DNA of 64,000 nt from Chrysomallon squamiferum (lineage: Eukaryota > Mollusca > Gastropoda > Neomphalida > Peltospiridae). A program made the translations under genes and the position numbers. Positions 1-10,896 of this stretch are shown piece by piece; positions within the stretch are counted from its first letter, which is position 1; each line of letters begins with the position of its first letter. The DNA lies in NCBI GenBank assembly GCA_012295275.1, contig CM022676.1, positions 15,720,785-15,784,784 on the forward strand, given 5' to 3'. Below the pieces are notes generated by a model, which saw nothing but the letters and a program-made list of their open reading frames with translations, made no database searches and was not told the origin of the DNA.

Positions 1-261
1 CATATTCACAGGAACAATAACAAGTACTTTATAACCTGTTTCCTTTACAAAACAATGCAGCTTGTTGAAATACATTAGTACACTGACTTCCTTCTGCTAG
101 TAAAGTTTTGCAAAAATTTCATTGGCTGGTCTAACAGGAAGAAGAAAAAACTGTAGACTAAATAAAGAAGAATATTTCACCAGTTAGTTTTTAAATAATT
201 CATAATTTCTTTTTCTGACTGAATCGCTTTTATAGTTACTGTTATTTGTATTTCTACTGAT

Positions 262-436
262 GTTGATATTATTTTTATTATTATTATTATGTTGTTGTTC
301 TTATAGTTATTATTATTAATATTACTACCATTATTATTATAATTATTATTATTCTTACATATTATTATTTTACTATGATTATTAGTACTATTATTATTAT
401 TATTATCATCAGTATTATTATTATTATTATTATTAT

Positions 437-471
<35 letters not shown>

Positions 472-508
472 TTACTATTAGTATTACAATTATTATTGTT
501 ATTATTTC
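262..508. repeat. (TTA)n/(TAG)n tract before exon 1 acceptor
   Basis: TTA/ATT triplets run into a TAG-repeat stretch at about 437-470 and end at the exon 1 acceptor. Bases 1-262 are unique-looking flank repeated at about 62630-62880. Confidence 0.7.
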
Positions 509-510
509 AG

Positions 511-601
511 ATTTCCCACTGGAATAATTCAAACATGCGGACAGACATTTTTATGTTCTGTATTTTTCCTATAAGTTTTCTCATTCTGCACTCGAGTACT
601 G
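511..601 (+). CDS. Gene A exon 1: signal peptide
   Basis: The acceptor ...TTATTTCAG is at 510 and the ATG at 535, with A at -3. The 22 codons give a hydrophobic leader (MRTDIFMFCIFPISFLIL...) ending in HSSTG. The donor GTAAGT is at 602, phase 1. A 5' UTR exon must lie upstream of the window. A near-identical exon is at 63071-63161. Confidence 0.75.
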
Positions 602-2047
602 GTAAGTTGAATCTAAACTAATTTCATGTAGTTGTTCTTCTTTTCTTCATCTTCTTCTTCTTCTTAAGCAAACAGTTTTTAGCAAATGCTGTTGTTGTGT
701 TAGTGTCAGTAGTGGAGGTCATTGTAATAGTAATAGAATAACGGAGTGTAGAAGTAACAGTAGCAATAGTAAAAGAAACAGCATTAATAGTTGTAAAGTT
801 ATACTAGTACTGGTAATTATACTACTAGTAATAATAGTAGATAAAGCAAAAGCAGAATCAGTACTATTAGCTGTTCTGACAATAGTAGCTATAGTAGTAG
901 CAGTAGTAGGTATAGTAGTAGTAGTAGTAGCTATAGTAGTAGTAGTAGAACAAGTAGCAAAAGAAGAAGAAAAAGACGTGTAAGTGGTAGTAGTAATTAC
1001 AAAAGTAAGCATAGAGTAAATCACTAAACATATTTTTTAATGAAATATCAGTGGAGGTAGTAGTAACAGAAGTACCAGTATTATAGTTGGTACGAATAGT
1101 ATGTATTAGTAGGAATATCACTAGTACTACTAGTAGATAAGTAGTAAAAGTAGGAATAATAGCATAATCAGCAGTAATAGTAATATTACTTTTAGTGATA
1201 GTAGTAATAGTAGTAGTAGCCTCAGTGGTAATGTTAATAATTATTATTATTAGTAGAAATACTAGAAATCGTAAAAGTAATAGTATTAGTGATAGTAGTA
1301 ACAGTAATTATAGTAGTTGAAGTAGTTGTAATAATAGTAGTATCGTTATCAATGTAGCTACTAATTTGGAATAGTAAAATACTATAATGACTAAATTCAG
1401 TTTTATTAGAACACAGTTAGCTGATTTATTAAATAATTAACTGCAAATAAAAATTAATATTTCCCGTTTCGCCTGTAGGTGTAAAGTTTGGATTGTTTCA
1501 AGTGATACCTGTACTAAAAGGTGATACGATGTATATGACGTGTCGCGTACACAAGTCTCAGAATCTGAATTCTGATATAACGTTTGTACATAAAACACAA
1601 ACTGATAACACTACAGTGTGTGACTGTGTACAGCGAGAAGACACGTGTAACTGTAACAGTACACAGAGTAACATTTGTACATGTGCTGGAAGGACAAACA
1701 ACGCCAACAGCGAGTACAAAGATTATTCAGTTACTAAATACCACACAACTGAAGATGACACTGGAGTCTGGTTTTGTGGATCTGATGAACTTGATGTGTG
1801 GAGTGAACCAGAAGTTTCAGTTATTTGTAAGTTATTTATATACACAGAAAACCGCATCCACATTTTGGAAGAATGAATGTATAAAGTGAATATTAGTGCC
1901 TTACAGTTATAACACAGCATATATACATACGTATATACACACACACATATGTATAAACACACACATGCACATATACATACATGCACACACTTAACAATTA
2001 TGTTGTTGTTGTTCTTCTTTTCTTGTTGTTGTTGTTATTATTATTAA

Positions 2048-2100
<53 letters not shown>

Positions 2101-4447
2101 TTCAGCTACAAATACTGGTTTATCAGTGTATTCCTGGACGACTGTCATCAATCAAAATTTCACATTTGTTTGTTCTGCTATCAGAAATATTTATAAAGAT
2201 GATATCACATTTAAACGAGGTGATGAGAAAATTTGTACATGCAGAAACGAAACACAAATATGTGAAACACACAGAGAGTCGACAGATAACTACAGATGTA
2301 AGTTTGTAGAAACAAGAAACAGAGGCAGAAGTTATTTTTCCAGTTACAGTTTAACTATATCTTCATTTTCTGTCAACGACTTGGAGTCATGGACATGCAA
2401 CACTGAACAAAGTAAGAGCAACTCCATTACATCAATCCGTAAGTATTACTGTTATTCTTCTTCTTCTTCTTCTTATTATTATTATGATTATTATTATTAT
2501 TATTACTATTATTATTATTATTTGTATTGTTTTTATTAGAGGCAGTATTAGTATTATTGTCGTTGTTTGTGTTCTTGTTGCTGTATGAAAGACAGGTAAC
2601 AGATTAAGCAATTTAAAGATATTTTGCCATTTCTTACCTGTTGATAGCAAATAGGTTTTCTTCATCAACATCCTTGTAGGAGACATTATGCGGCGTGATC
2701 TATGACGGTTTATCTTGTCCTACGTAAGAGAACAACGGCAAACAAGCTGGAGTCTTATAGCTCATCATCTCAAAGAGGGAGACTAGCTTGAAACAATATA
2801 CAATTAAATATATATATATATTTAATTCCTGTCATAAATTTCATCTCAGATGAACATGCTGCAATAAACAAAGTGGTGATTTACATTTTCAACACAATGA
2901 CCTTTGTGCTTAGACTTGTCAAACGGATATTGTGTATTGACTCAATCCCCTTGGTGTCAGTGCAGTTTCAGAGCACCAGACTAGTGCTGAATCTTATTGA
3001 AGATTTAACCCGGCATAATTAACACCGAAATGTATGACTCCATTCTACCTATTGGTAGTTTTCGCACTAATTTTAGGAAGGACACTTGAATTCAAATCTG
3101 CCTCAACTGAACTGGTTTGTTCCTCTTCAGGGTTAATAAATACACATGACAAAGTTTGTCTGGGAGATTTACCAATTGTAGTGGTACTAGTGTTGTTGCT
3201 AGTACTTGTAGCAGTAGAGGTAGTGGTGGTAGAACAGGTAGTAGTAATAGTAGCCGTTGTCGTGGTAGTAGTTATAGTTTCAGCAGTAGAAGCTAGCAGT
3301 AAAATAACTTATATACAATGCATAAAGTTAACAAGAGTACTGGGGCCAACTTGTTAAATGAGCTTAATTTTTTGCATAGGTGTAAGTTTATCTGTATGTT
3401 CACAATAACATTAATATTATTAAAAACTTAGTAAATTTTTAAAAAGTAATAATTTGCACTGATATAGTAGTAATTGAAGAAGTAGTAACAATAATAGTAA
3501 TAGTTGTAGTGGTACTAGTAGTAGTACCATTAGAGGTAGTGGTGATAGTGAAGGTAGTAGTAGTAGTAGTTGTCGTAGCAGTAGTAGTTATAGTTTCAGC
3601 AGTAGAAGCCAGCAGATAAATAACAGATATGTTAACAAGAGTGTTGAGTATTACAGTACTTGTATTAGTGGTAGTAGTAATTTATTATCAGTTGTAAAAG
3701 TAGTTGTAAAAATACCAGGATCATTATCAATCAAATTAAACTATACATTACTCATAACAAAAACTATAGTGACTAAATCAAATATGATGATTTCTATTAG
3801 AACAAAGTTAGCTGATTTAATTAATCAATTAACTGCAAACAAAACGTAATGTCTCTTGTTGCAGTTCTAGGAGTAAAGTTTGAATTGCTGAACGTGAAAC
3901 CTGTACTAAAAGGTGAAATGATGTTTATATGTCGTATGTTCGAATCACAAAATCTGACTTCTGATATAAAGTTTGTACATAAAACACAAACTGATAACAC
4001 TACAGAGTGTGACTGTGTACAGAGAGGAGACACGTGTAACTGTAACAGTACACAATGTTACATTTGTAGATGTGCAGCACAGACAAACAATTCTAACAGC
4101 GAGTACAACGACTACACAGTTTACAAGTATCAAACACCTGAAAATGACACTGGAGTCTGGTTTTGTGGATCTGATCAACTTGAAGTGTGGAGTGAACCAG
4201 AAGTTGGTGTAATATGTGAGATAGTATTTATCATTACTGTAACACATACACACATACACAAAATACGTTTTGTGGAATGAATTCATAAACTGAATAATAG
4301 TACCTTACACTTATAAAAGACCATATATACGTAGTACGAACACTTAGTAATTTTGTTGTTCCTGTTGTTGTTGTTGTTGTTCTTCTTCTTCATCTTCATC
4401 TTCATCTTCTTCTTCTTCTTCTTCTTCTTCTTCTTCTTCTTCTTCTT

Positions 4448-4520
<73 letters not shown>

Positions 4521-4884
4521 TTCAGCTACAAATCCTGGTTTACCAGTGTATTCCTGGACGGCTGTCATCAATCAAAGTTTGACATTTGTTTGTTCTGTTA
4601 TTGGAAATATTTATTAGAAACATATCACATTTATACGAGGTAATGAGAAGATTTGTAGATGTAGATATAAAACAAGAACATGTGAAACAAACACAAAGTT
4701 GAGAGATAACTACAGATGTAAGTTTGTACAAAGAAGAAAGAAAACTGTATTGGGAGGTACAACTTACAGTTTAACTGTATCTTCATTTTCTGTCAACGAC
4801 TTGACGTCATGGACGTGCAGGTCTAACAAATATGAGAGTAACATCGTAACACCAATCCGTAAGTATTATTATTATTATTATTAT

Positions 4885-4916
<32 letters not shown>

Positions 4917-7900
4917 TATTGTCATTGTTGCTGTTATGGGAAACAGGTAACAGATGAACCATTTTAAATATATTTGGCCATTTCCTAGCTGTTGATAGAA
5001 AACAGGTTTTCTTCATCACCATCCTACAGCTCATCATCTCAAACAGGGAAACTAGCTACAAACAATATACAATTATTAGCATTATTCTTTTTTAAATTAT
5101 TCTTTTTTAAATTCCTCTTATAAATTCCACTTGAGGTGCTCATGCTGTAATGAAAATCGGGTGAATTACATTTTCAACACAATGAGCTTTGTGCTTAGAC
5201 TTGTCAAACGCACACTGTGGTATTAACTCACTCGTCTTTGTTTCAGTGCAGTTTCAGAGTCCCTAATTAATGCTCAATCTTATTCAAGTTTTAACACATC
5301 ATAATTGACACTGAATTGTGCGATTCTCTTCTGCTTTTTAGTACTTTGCGCAGCACAGAAACATCAACTAAAACCGAACCAATCTCAACTGATCTGATTT
5401 CATATTCGAGAGTATCAGTAAATACACATGACATAGAGTGCCTGAGAGATTCTTTGAGAAAGTTTGCTACAAAGTTCCCTTTTTCCATTTTTTGTTGTTG
5501 TGTGATTACATTGACGGAGTTAACAGAACTCAGATTTGGTGATACAATCACATGAACCGACTTCGTGTTTTTCTTCTGCAATTCTGCTCTGATCCTGTCT
5601 CTTTTCTTCTCTTTTCAACTGCTATGCGGTTTCTCACAGTGGCAGTGAGATTAAGGCTTTTTTGCCTTTTCCTTCAATTGTTCGGGTGTAGCCATCTATG
5701 CTCTGAAAATATAGTTTTGAGAAAAGTAATACCAGTATTCAAATATCTCTCAGAAAACATTCATTTATATTTTTGGAAAACAGTTTTGTTATGTTATCTT
5801 CTTCTGCTTCTTATTTTTTTCTTCTTAGTAGTAATAGTAGTAGTAGCAGTTGTGGTTGTAGTTTTAATAATAGTAGTAGTTGTAGTAATAATAATAATGG
5901 ATGGCTGTTTTCATAAATGAGAGTGAACTAGTATAATGAAATCAGTAGTATTGTAGCTGTCGTACTAGATATTAGATTTTGCTGTCATCGTGTTATTTCT
6001 ATGTCTATGTGTATGTATATGCATGTGCATGTATGTCTATCTCTGTGTATGTGTATTATATGTATCTATGTACGTATTTTTCAGGGTTTCAAACACCGGC
6101 TAGAAAGATTAACCTAACAGCAATAACAACAACAAAAGCAACACTAACGTCTACTCTGTTAAATACATCCGAAACAACAAGTAATCGACCTACCCAATGT
6201 ATTTAAGTATCTGTCAGTCTTTCTATCGATTATCCATCATGTTATCTTTCTTTGTCTCTTTCTCTCTACATATATGTACATACACACCAGTTTACACACA
6301 TTTTATTGATACAAAAAACCTAAAGTAATAGTAAAAAGAGCAAGTAATAAGTTCACTAATACATACACATGCACATATATACACAAGCACGCTGACAAAC
6401 ATACACATATTATATACATACTTCACTGGGTGCCAGCATGACTCTGAAGTTTTAGTTTCAAATTGATCTACTAGACAAAAATCTTGTAAATAATTTTGTA
6501 GTCATAATTTGCATTTGTCCATTAATTTTACCTTTGAATCACTTTTTGGTTGTACTTGTTATTCGTCTTTTTTTTAGCTCTTGTTGTTGTTCATAATCTT
6601 GTTCTTTTTGTCTGTCTTGTTTTAAAATGTACACTTTTTCTTTCTTTTTTTTGATGTGATCTGTTTTTTCAGCGTCAACTGACTTGACTCTCTTTTTTGC
6701 CTACAAGGTCCACCGAGCATTCATTCCAGTGTGAACGTACAAAGATTCAGCTCTTCCTCCATCTCATTGTGTTGGACAGAGATACATTCACAGATATACA
6801 CATATACAGAGAAACACATACATACACACAAACAGGGACATGCTCAGACACGCAGACATATACACACACGCACAAGCTTTTTCTTGTTGAAATGGTCATG
6901 TTTAACATCGTTTATTAGCTTGACTGTGTTTTTTCCTACAAGGTCCACCGAACATTCCTTCCAATGTGAAAATAAAGAGAATCAGCTCTTCTGCCATCTC
7001 AGTGTCTTGGACAGAAGAATTTCACGGCGGCTTCGTGCAAACATTCATAGTACAGTACAGAGAAAACACATCAACACAGTGGAACAACGTCACAGAGAAA
7101 TTTCTTGAACGTTGTCTACATACAACACATACAACAGTAATAGCGCCTCTGAAATCAGACACGAAGTATGTTGTGAGGATCTTGGCTTACAACAAATACG
7201 GAGATAAAGGTTTTACAGATGAGAGATATATTTTGACAGCAGGTATGCATATTAATAATAAGGTAAAATGTACACTGAATCAACCATTCAGCCCTAGCCT
7301 CCGCACCAAGACCAACAGATATGGGAACTCGCAACCAAACTTGTGTATTGTGTAGCAGATATTATCCATGACTAAATAAGGCGCCTCATACCAATGTTCA
7401 GCCCTGCACCATGACGAGGTTACGCTAAAAGCAGGGGTAAAGATTTGAAAACAAACAAAACAAATGATATAATTGTACAAATAATAATAAGGTTGATGTT
7501 GTGGCTTTTACACATTTTTGCTTTTCTTTCTATTTTTTCATATACTGGTATTTCGTATACATAATTTTATCTGTAGCACCTATTTAACTGAAATCCTTTT
7601 TCTTTCTTTTTCCCAAGATTTATCTTACTAATTTTCTGGTGTTTTTTTTTCTTAATTGCTTGAAAATAAATGGGTTTGAATATAAGTAATTTCTAGTACT
7701 TTTATTTATAGTACATCTGTACTGAGTTTAACAACTGTTGTTTCAGATGACGAGTCTAATGAAAATGTGATAGCAGTGACTGTTGGATCTGGATCAGTGA
7801 TTCTCGTCTTAACCCTTCTTGTTATTGCAACTATTTTCATATGTCGTAGACTGAAAGAAGGTTCATACTTTTGTTTCTTTGCTGTGTTATTTGTACTGTG

Positions 7901-8081
7901 CGAACACGAGTTTGAGTGCGTCTTCCTCTGTATGTTTGTACGTGGCTATTCGTATGTACTAGTGCGAATGTATATGTGTGGGTGTGTGTGTGCGCGCGCG
8001 TGCGAAAGACACAGAGAGATAGATCGGGAAATGAAAATCAATAATACAATCATAATAATTATGTGCAGTTTCATCATCATG

Positions 8082-8149
<68 letters not shown>

Positions 8150-10307
8150 TAATAAAACAAAATAACAGATATTTTCTGATTTTTGTTTAAATCTTCATTT
8201 TCAGGAAGTGGAAAAAATGAACATCACTATGAAAAAAGGTAATGCTAACTGATGGTAGAGATGAATATATTTGTTTGTAACTGTGTTGATGCATGTATGT
8301 CCTCGTGCATAGCAGTCATTACTTATTTCAATCCTTACACGAGTACATTTATTATGAAAATGAAAGGTTAAGAGTCTCTTGATAAAACATCCTATCCTGT
8401 TTCATAGTAGATGATATTCTAACGTCAAAGGTTTAACTTTCCATTCATTTATTTGTGTGTTGAAATGAAACCTTTAATCCCAAATGACGTTCACAATTCA
8501 GAGGTTCTATAATCAGTGAATCTGTGAATCTGTGTGTTTAAATCTGGTTTATTGACGATCAAGGGAGAGTTGACACATCGCTGATCTGGATGTAGATTCT
8601 CACTCTCGAGGTAACACTGGGTCGTCGTTTACAGTCGTGTTAATGAACTTCTCCACTGTTTTCAGGGTATTTTAGATCTGCATTTCATTAATACATCTTT
8701 CTCTGAACTGAGAAAAATGATCCAAGATGCGTTACATTAATCTCCGTGATGAACGTATTCTGTGGCGGTGATCTACCAGTAGGCAATGTTTACATGATGT
8801 TTGCTGCTTTCAAACTCGAAGTTTTATCATCCAGTTTTCTTTAAGAGAGTGACCTAAGGAATTCATGACTAGTTAGATCCAGGTTTCCTATTTAGACCAC
8901 GCGTCTGATTTGTACCTGAATCAAATTGTTTTAAACATCTCTGTAGAATTGATCCATTATTTTTCTCCATCTTTCTAGCAAAGAGTAAGTTCGTCTGTGT
9001 ATGATATCTGTCTGTAAGTGTTTACGTTTCCTGTTTATGTGTGTGTCGTGTTTTCATTCAGAAAAATTCATCAGAGCAAGAAAGCGAAATTCGAGAGAAA
9101 GATAAGAACACTACCCTGATTGTGCCAGCTCGGTAATCATCGTAAAGAAAGATTGTTTACATTTATTACATCTAAAGCTATTCATATAAACACTGCAGAT
9201 ACATGCGAGATAGTTTAATCAATTATCTGATGAAGTTTGCTTTAGGTATGGGCATCTTTATATGTTAATATTTGTGTATTTTATGTTATTACCCACCAAT
9301 CCAAAGTTACATTTTACGGTAATTTCTTTTGAATTAACTTCAAAGTTTATTTCCTTTTATATAATTGATTAATGTATGTGTTGTTGTTGTTATTGTTTTT
9401 ATTAATGTTGTTATTATTATTATTATTATTATTAGTAGTAGTAGTAGTATTATTGTTATTATTATTATTAAATCACAGAAATCATTTGACCGTTAATTCT
9501 GAGTAGTTTGTCTGTAAATTTTATTATTAAAATTGAAAAATCAACTCATTTACAAATCTTGTCTCTTTCAAATCACAAAAATTGTTCAGAACAGCAGACA
9601 CCAACATACGAAAATCTTGCTTCTGAACCAGGTAAGTGTAGCATGTTCTAAATGTTTATTCCAAGACACTTTACTTTACCAAAAGCGCTTTATATTCTGA
9701 AGGTTCAACAAGTATTATTTTTTCTGGCAAGGCAATAAGGAGAGAATGAAGGAAGTAATGAATGAACAAATAAAGAAGGGGCATGAAACAGAAGGCCAAA
9801 AAATATTAAGAAATAGTAAAGATATAAAAAGGTTGTCATTTATATATTGGGCTATAAGCGTCTAATGTTATTTTGTATTACATGATTAACTAATAGAAAT
9901 AATTTTAATTGTCTCTAAAGATATGCTAGTATGAAGTTCAGCATCTTTTTATGATAAATATAGAGTGTTTGTAAATTAATATTTTTCAGTATGACAACTT
10001 GTTTTATCAACACTGTATGTTAATATTTGTCTGTGTGGTTGTAAATAGCAAACTGGTGATGTTACTCTGTCACTTTTCATATTTTTTTCTTTTTAAATCT
10101 GTATGCATCATATTATTTATAGTGTATGAATGTGGTTTTGTTTGACTGTTTCTTCTACGTTTAACTACTGATGTATGAATTATTATTTCTGAAAAGTAAC
10201 AAAACTATTTAAACATGTCTTATTATTTCTGTGTAGGTAACAACCTAGAACAAAGTGGGTCAACTGAACATCATCCGTATGAAGTATTTGGTGTTGATGA
10301 TAATTGA
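535..10307 (+). CDS. Gene A: Ig/FN3 single-pass receptor with short tyrosine-motif tail (multi-exon)
   Basis: Not matched to a named gene. Proposed coding exons: 535-601, 1479-1826, 2106-2438, 6085-6198, 6943-7242, 7747-7860, 8205-8238, 9062-9132, 9590-9631 and 10237-10307. All have GT-AG borders and nearly all are phase 1. These ten exons sum to 1494 nt, a multiple of three (about 497 residues). A second Ig pair (3865-4215, 4526-4858) would fit in phase but contains a stop. Order: signal peptide, two Cys-rich Ig-like units, Thr-rich stalk, FN3, TM helix, tail with HHYEK, TYENL and PYEVF. The predicted role is a cell-surface recognition receptor; the ligand is unknown. Doubt: in the spliced phase the 71-nt tail exon meets a TGA, so this may be a decaying gene or carry assembly indels. 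Gene B shares its tail exon layout. Confidence 0.6.
602..1478. repeat. Intron of gene A with degenerate (AGT)n trinucleotide tract
   Basis: From about 690 to 1340 the sequence is almost wholly GTA/GTT/AAT-type trinucleotides. It yields repetitive open frames (Ser-, Tyr- and Thr-rich) that are not genes. The same kind of tract follows the homologous exon at 63162 onward. Confidence 0.7.
1479..1826 (+). CDS. Gene A exon 2: first Ig-like unit
   Basis: The exon runs from acceptor CCTGTAG to donor T|GTAAGT, phase 1 to phase 1. It encodes about 116 residues with an early Cys in YMTCRV, a Cys-rich middle (CDCVQ, CNCNS, ICTC) and the Ig F-strand signature DDTGVWFC. It looks like a divergent V-type Ig domain with extra disulfides. 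A tandem copy is at 3865-4215. Confidence 0.75.
2106..2438 (+). CDS. Gene A exon 3: second Ig-like unit
   Basis: The acceptor ATATTTCAG directly follows a (TTA)n tract; the donor is C|GTAAGT; phase 1 to 1. It encodes about 111 residues with FTFVCSAI, a Cys-rich middle (KICTC, QICETH, YRCKF) and SVNDLESWTC as the F-strand Cys. It pairs with exon 2. A tandem copy is at 4526-4858. Confidence 0.72.
3865..4215 (+). CDS. Tandem copy of gene A Ig exon 2 (open)
   Basis: It is a close copy of 1479-1826 (HKTQTDNTT, CNCNSTQ, DTGVWFCGSD conserved) lying 2386 nt downstream. The acceptor is TTGTTGCAG and the donor T|GTGAGA. The frame is open and phase 1 to 1. An alternative acceptor TTCTAG six bases in (exon start 3871) keeps the frame. 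It may be spliced in or skipped; use is uncertain because its partner exon has a stop. Confidence 0.6.
4376..4520. repeat. (TTC)n-(TTA)n tract adjoining an acceptor
   Basis: About 100 bases of TTC repeat are followed by TTA repeat, running directly into the acceptor at 4525. The equivalent tract before exon 3 (about 2034-2100) is TTA only. Confidence 0.8.
4526..4858 (+). pseudogene. Tandem copy of gene A Ig exon 3 with in-frame stop
   Basis: It aligns base for base in length (333 nt) with 2106-2438, and the splice sites are preserved (ATATTTCAG; C|GTAAGT). In the conserved phase-1 frame, codon 4615-4617 is TAG after GNIY, where the first copy has AAA. The rest of the domain (YRCKF, SVNDLTSWTC) is intact. 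Including it would truncate the receptor in the ectodomain. Skipping this exon alone keeps the phase, because every flanking intron is phase 1. Confidence 0.7.
6085..6198 (+). CDS. Gene A exon: Thr/Ser-rich stalk
   Basis: Acceptor ATTTTTCAG and donor T|GTATTT, phase 1 to 1. It encodes about 38 residues with runs such as TAITTTKATLTST and NTSETTSN, typical of an O-glycosylated stalk and with an N-glycosylation sequon. It lies between the Ig block and FN3. Bases 4859-6084 before it hold the duplicated block plus simple repeats and no other supported exon. Confidence 0.6.
6708..6790 (+). pseudogene. Truncated copy of the FN3 exon
   Basis: After acceptor CCTACAAG the sequence matches the first ~80 bases of the real FN3 exon at 6943 (same GTCCACCG start, then a VQRFSSSSIS/LCWTE counterpart). 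It then dissolves into CA-type repeat (ACACATAC...). No donor is retained. It is a local partial duplication about 235 nt upstream of the intact exon. Confidence 0.7.
6943..7242 (+). CDS. Gene A exon: fibronectin type III domain
   Basis: Acceptor CCTACAAG and donor G|GTATGC, phase 1 to 1, exactly 300 nt. FN3 hallmarks in order: PPNIPSNV, SAISVSW (B-strand Trp), FIVQYRE, then APLKSDTKYVVRILAYNKYG (the Y/A/N...G motif of strand F). It is a single complete domain just before the membrane helix. Confidence 0.8.
7747..7860 (+). CDS. Gene A exon: transmembrane helix
   Basis: Acceptor TGTTTCAG, phase 1 to 1. DDESNEN precedes a hydrophobic span VIAVTVGSGSVILVLTLLV continuing IATIFICRRLKE, giving type I topology with a basic stop-transfer (CRRLK). 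The donor is an unusual G|GTTCAT. Confidence 0.72.
8060..8150. repeat. (ATT)n microsatellite in gene A intron
   Basis: About 22 ATT units end near 8150. It is read as poly-Ile or poly-Asn in false frames. Confidence 0.9.
8205..8238 (+). CDS. Gene A exon: first cytoplasmic micro-exon (34 nt)
   Basis: Acceptor CATTTTCAG and donor AG|GTAATG, phase 1 to 2. It encodes GKNEHHYEK, with one tyrosine. Gene B has an exon of identical length and phase at the same place (18390-18423). Confidence 0.6.
9062..9132 (+). CDS. Gene A exon: cytoplasmic 71-nt exon, frame conflict
   Basis: Acceptor TTCATTCAG and donor CG|GTAATC. The length of 71 fits phase 2 in and phase 1 out, as in gene B. In that frame it ends at TGA after 18 codons. 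The phase-0 frame is fully open and reads SSEQESEIREK, which matches EQESISEN of the gene B exon. A small indel near the A-run at the start plus a compensating one near the end would explain this; so would loss of function. Confidence 0.45.
9590..9631 (+). CDS. Gene A exon: TYENL tail motif
   Basis: Acceptor TTGTTCAG and donor G|GTAAGT, phase 1 to 1. It encodes QQTPTYENLASEP. YENL combines YxN (Grb2-type SH2 ligand) with YxxL. It is not a strict ITIM because position -2 is Pro. Between 9133 and 9589 only simple TTA/TAG repeats are seen. Confidence 0.6.
10237..10307 (+). CDS. Gene A last exon: PYEVF tail and stop
   Basis: Acceptor CTGTGTAG, phase 1 in. It encodes GNNLEQSGSTEHHPYEVFGV and ends DDN with TGA at 10305-10307. 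A homologous exon relic lies on the minus strand at 51184-51266, showing this exon belongs to a small family. No AATAAA was found in the 600 nt after the stop. Confidence 0.65.
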
Positions 10308-10896
10308 CCGAACGATATTCGTTACTAATGCATTTACTTAAAACTGCAACAAATAACTCATTTTAGTGTATCCACACGTACTTATGTAAGAATTAAGATA
10401 AACAAATTCAAAAAAGTAATTTCAGGAATTTCAGTATGCAAGATAACTAATTATATATGTATATTCCTGGTATATATGTATTTGTTTTCATACAAGAACT
10501 TTACTAGACATATTTCTTTGAAATGCAGTTTCATTCTTGTATTATGTTTATGTGAGAACAATTTAATATACAGTGTATGTTTGTGTACTTTTTATGTTCT
10601 AAAATGTTGTGTTTTTCTTTCGATGTTTAGAATTAACTGATACTGTACAGCATAATTTTATTTGTGGGAAATCTGTAAAACTGTAGATAGACTGTCTAGT
10701 CAAATTCTGATGAATCTATGTCTAGTAAAATTGTGATTACACTATGTTTTGTAAAATTCTAATTATCTGTATGCATTTAATTCTGATTAAACTATGTTTA
10801 GTGAAAACAACGCATGACTTTGATATTTTACGCAAACATGTTATCGTCTTGGAAACATTAAATTATAATTGTGATGTGATACTAGAATCCAGATAT
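10308..10896. other. 3' flank of gene A
   Basis: AT-rich, with no open frame of note. It contains short repeated phrases (TCTAGTAAAATT / TCTAGTCAAATT) at 10690-10800. Probable 3' UTR followed by flank. Confidence 0.4.

Larger units (their letters stand above)
1380..5430 (+). repeat. About 2.4 kb direct tandem duplication in gene A
   Basis: Unit 1 (about 1380-3300) and unit 2 (about 3765-5430) share both Ig exons, the intron between them, and downstream noncoding blocks (2590-2680 with 4930-5030; 2870-3130 with 5150-5400). Exon offsets are 2386 and 2420 nt, the difference arising in the simple-repeat intron. The duplication created the extra Ig pair. Confidence 0.8.

Noticed and set aside
719-1121. 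Minus-strand Thr-, Tyr- and Leu-rich frames
   Set aside because: Degenerate trinucleotide repeat in a gene A intron; the same artefact appears at 17210-17717, 31969-32612 and 63343-63969.
9590-9631. TPTYENL as an ITIM or ITSM
   Set aside because: Position -2 to the tyrosine is Pro, outside both consensus patterns.
9590-10307. YENL...YEVF as a canonical ITAM
   Set aside because: The two YxxPhi motifs are 18 residues apart (ITAM allows about 6-12) and the second ends in Phe; the term ITAM is not justified.
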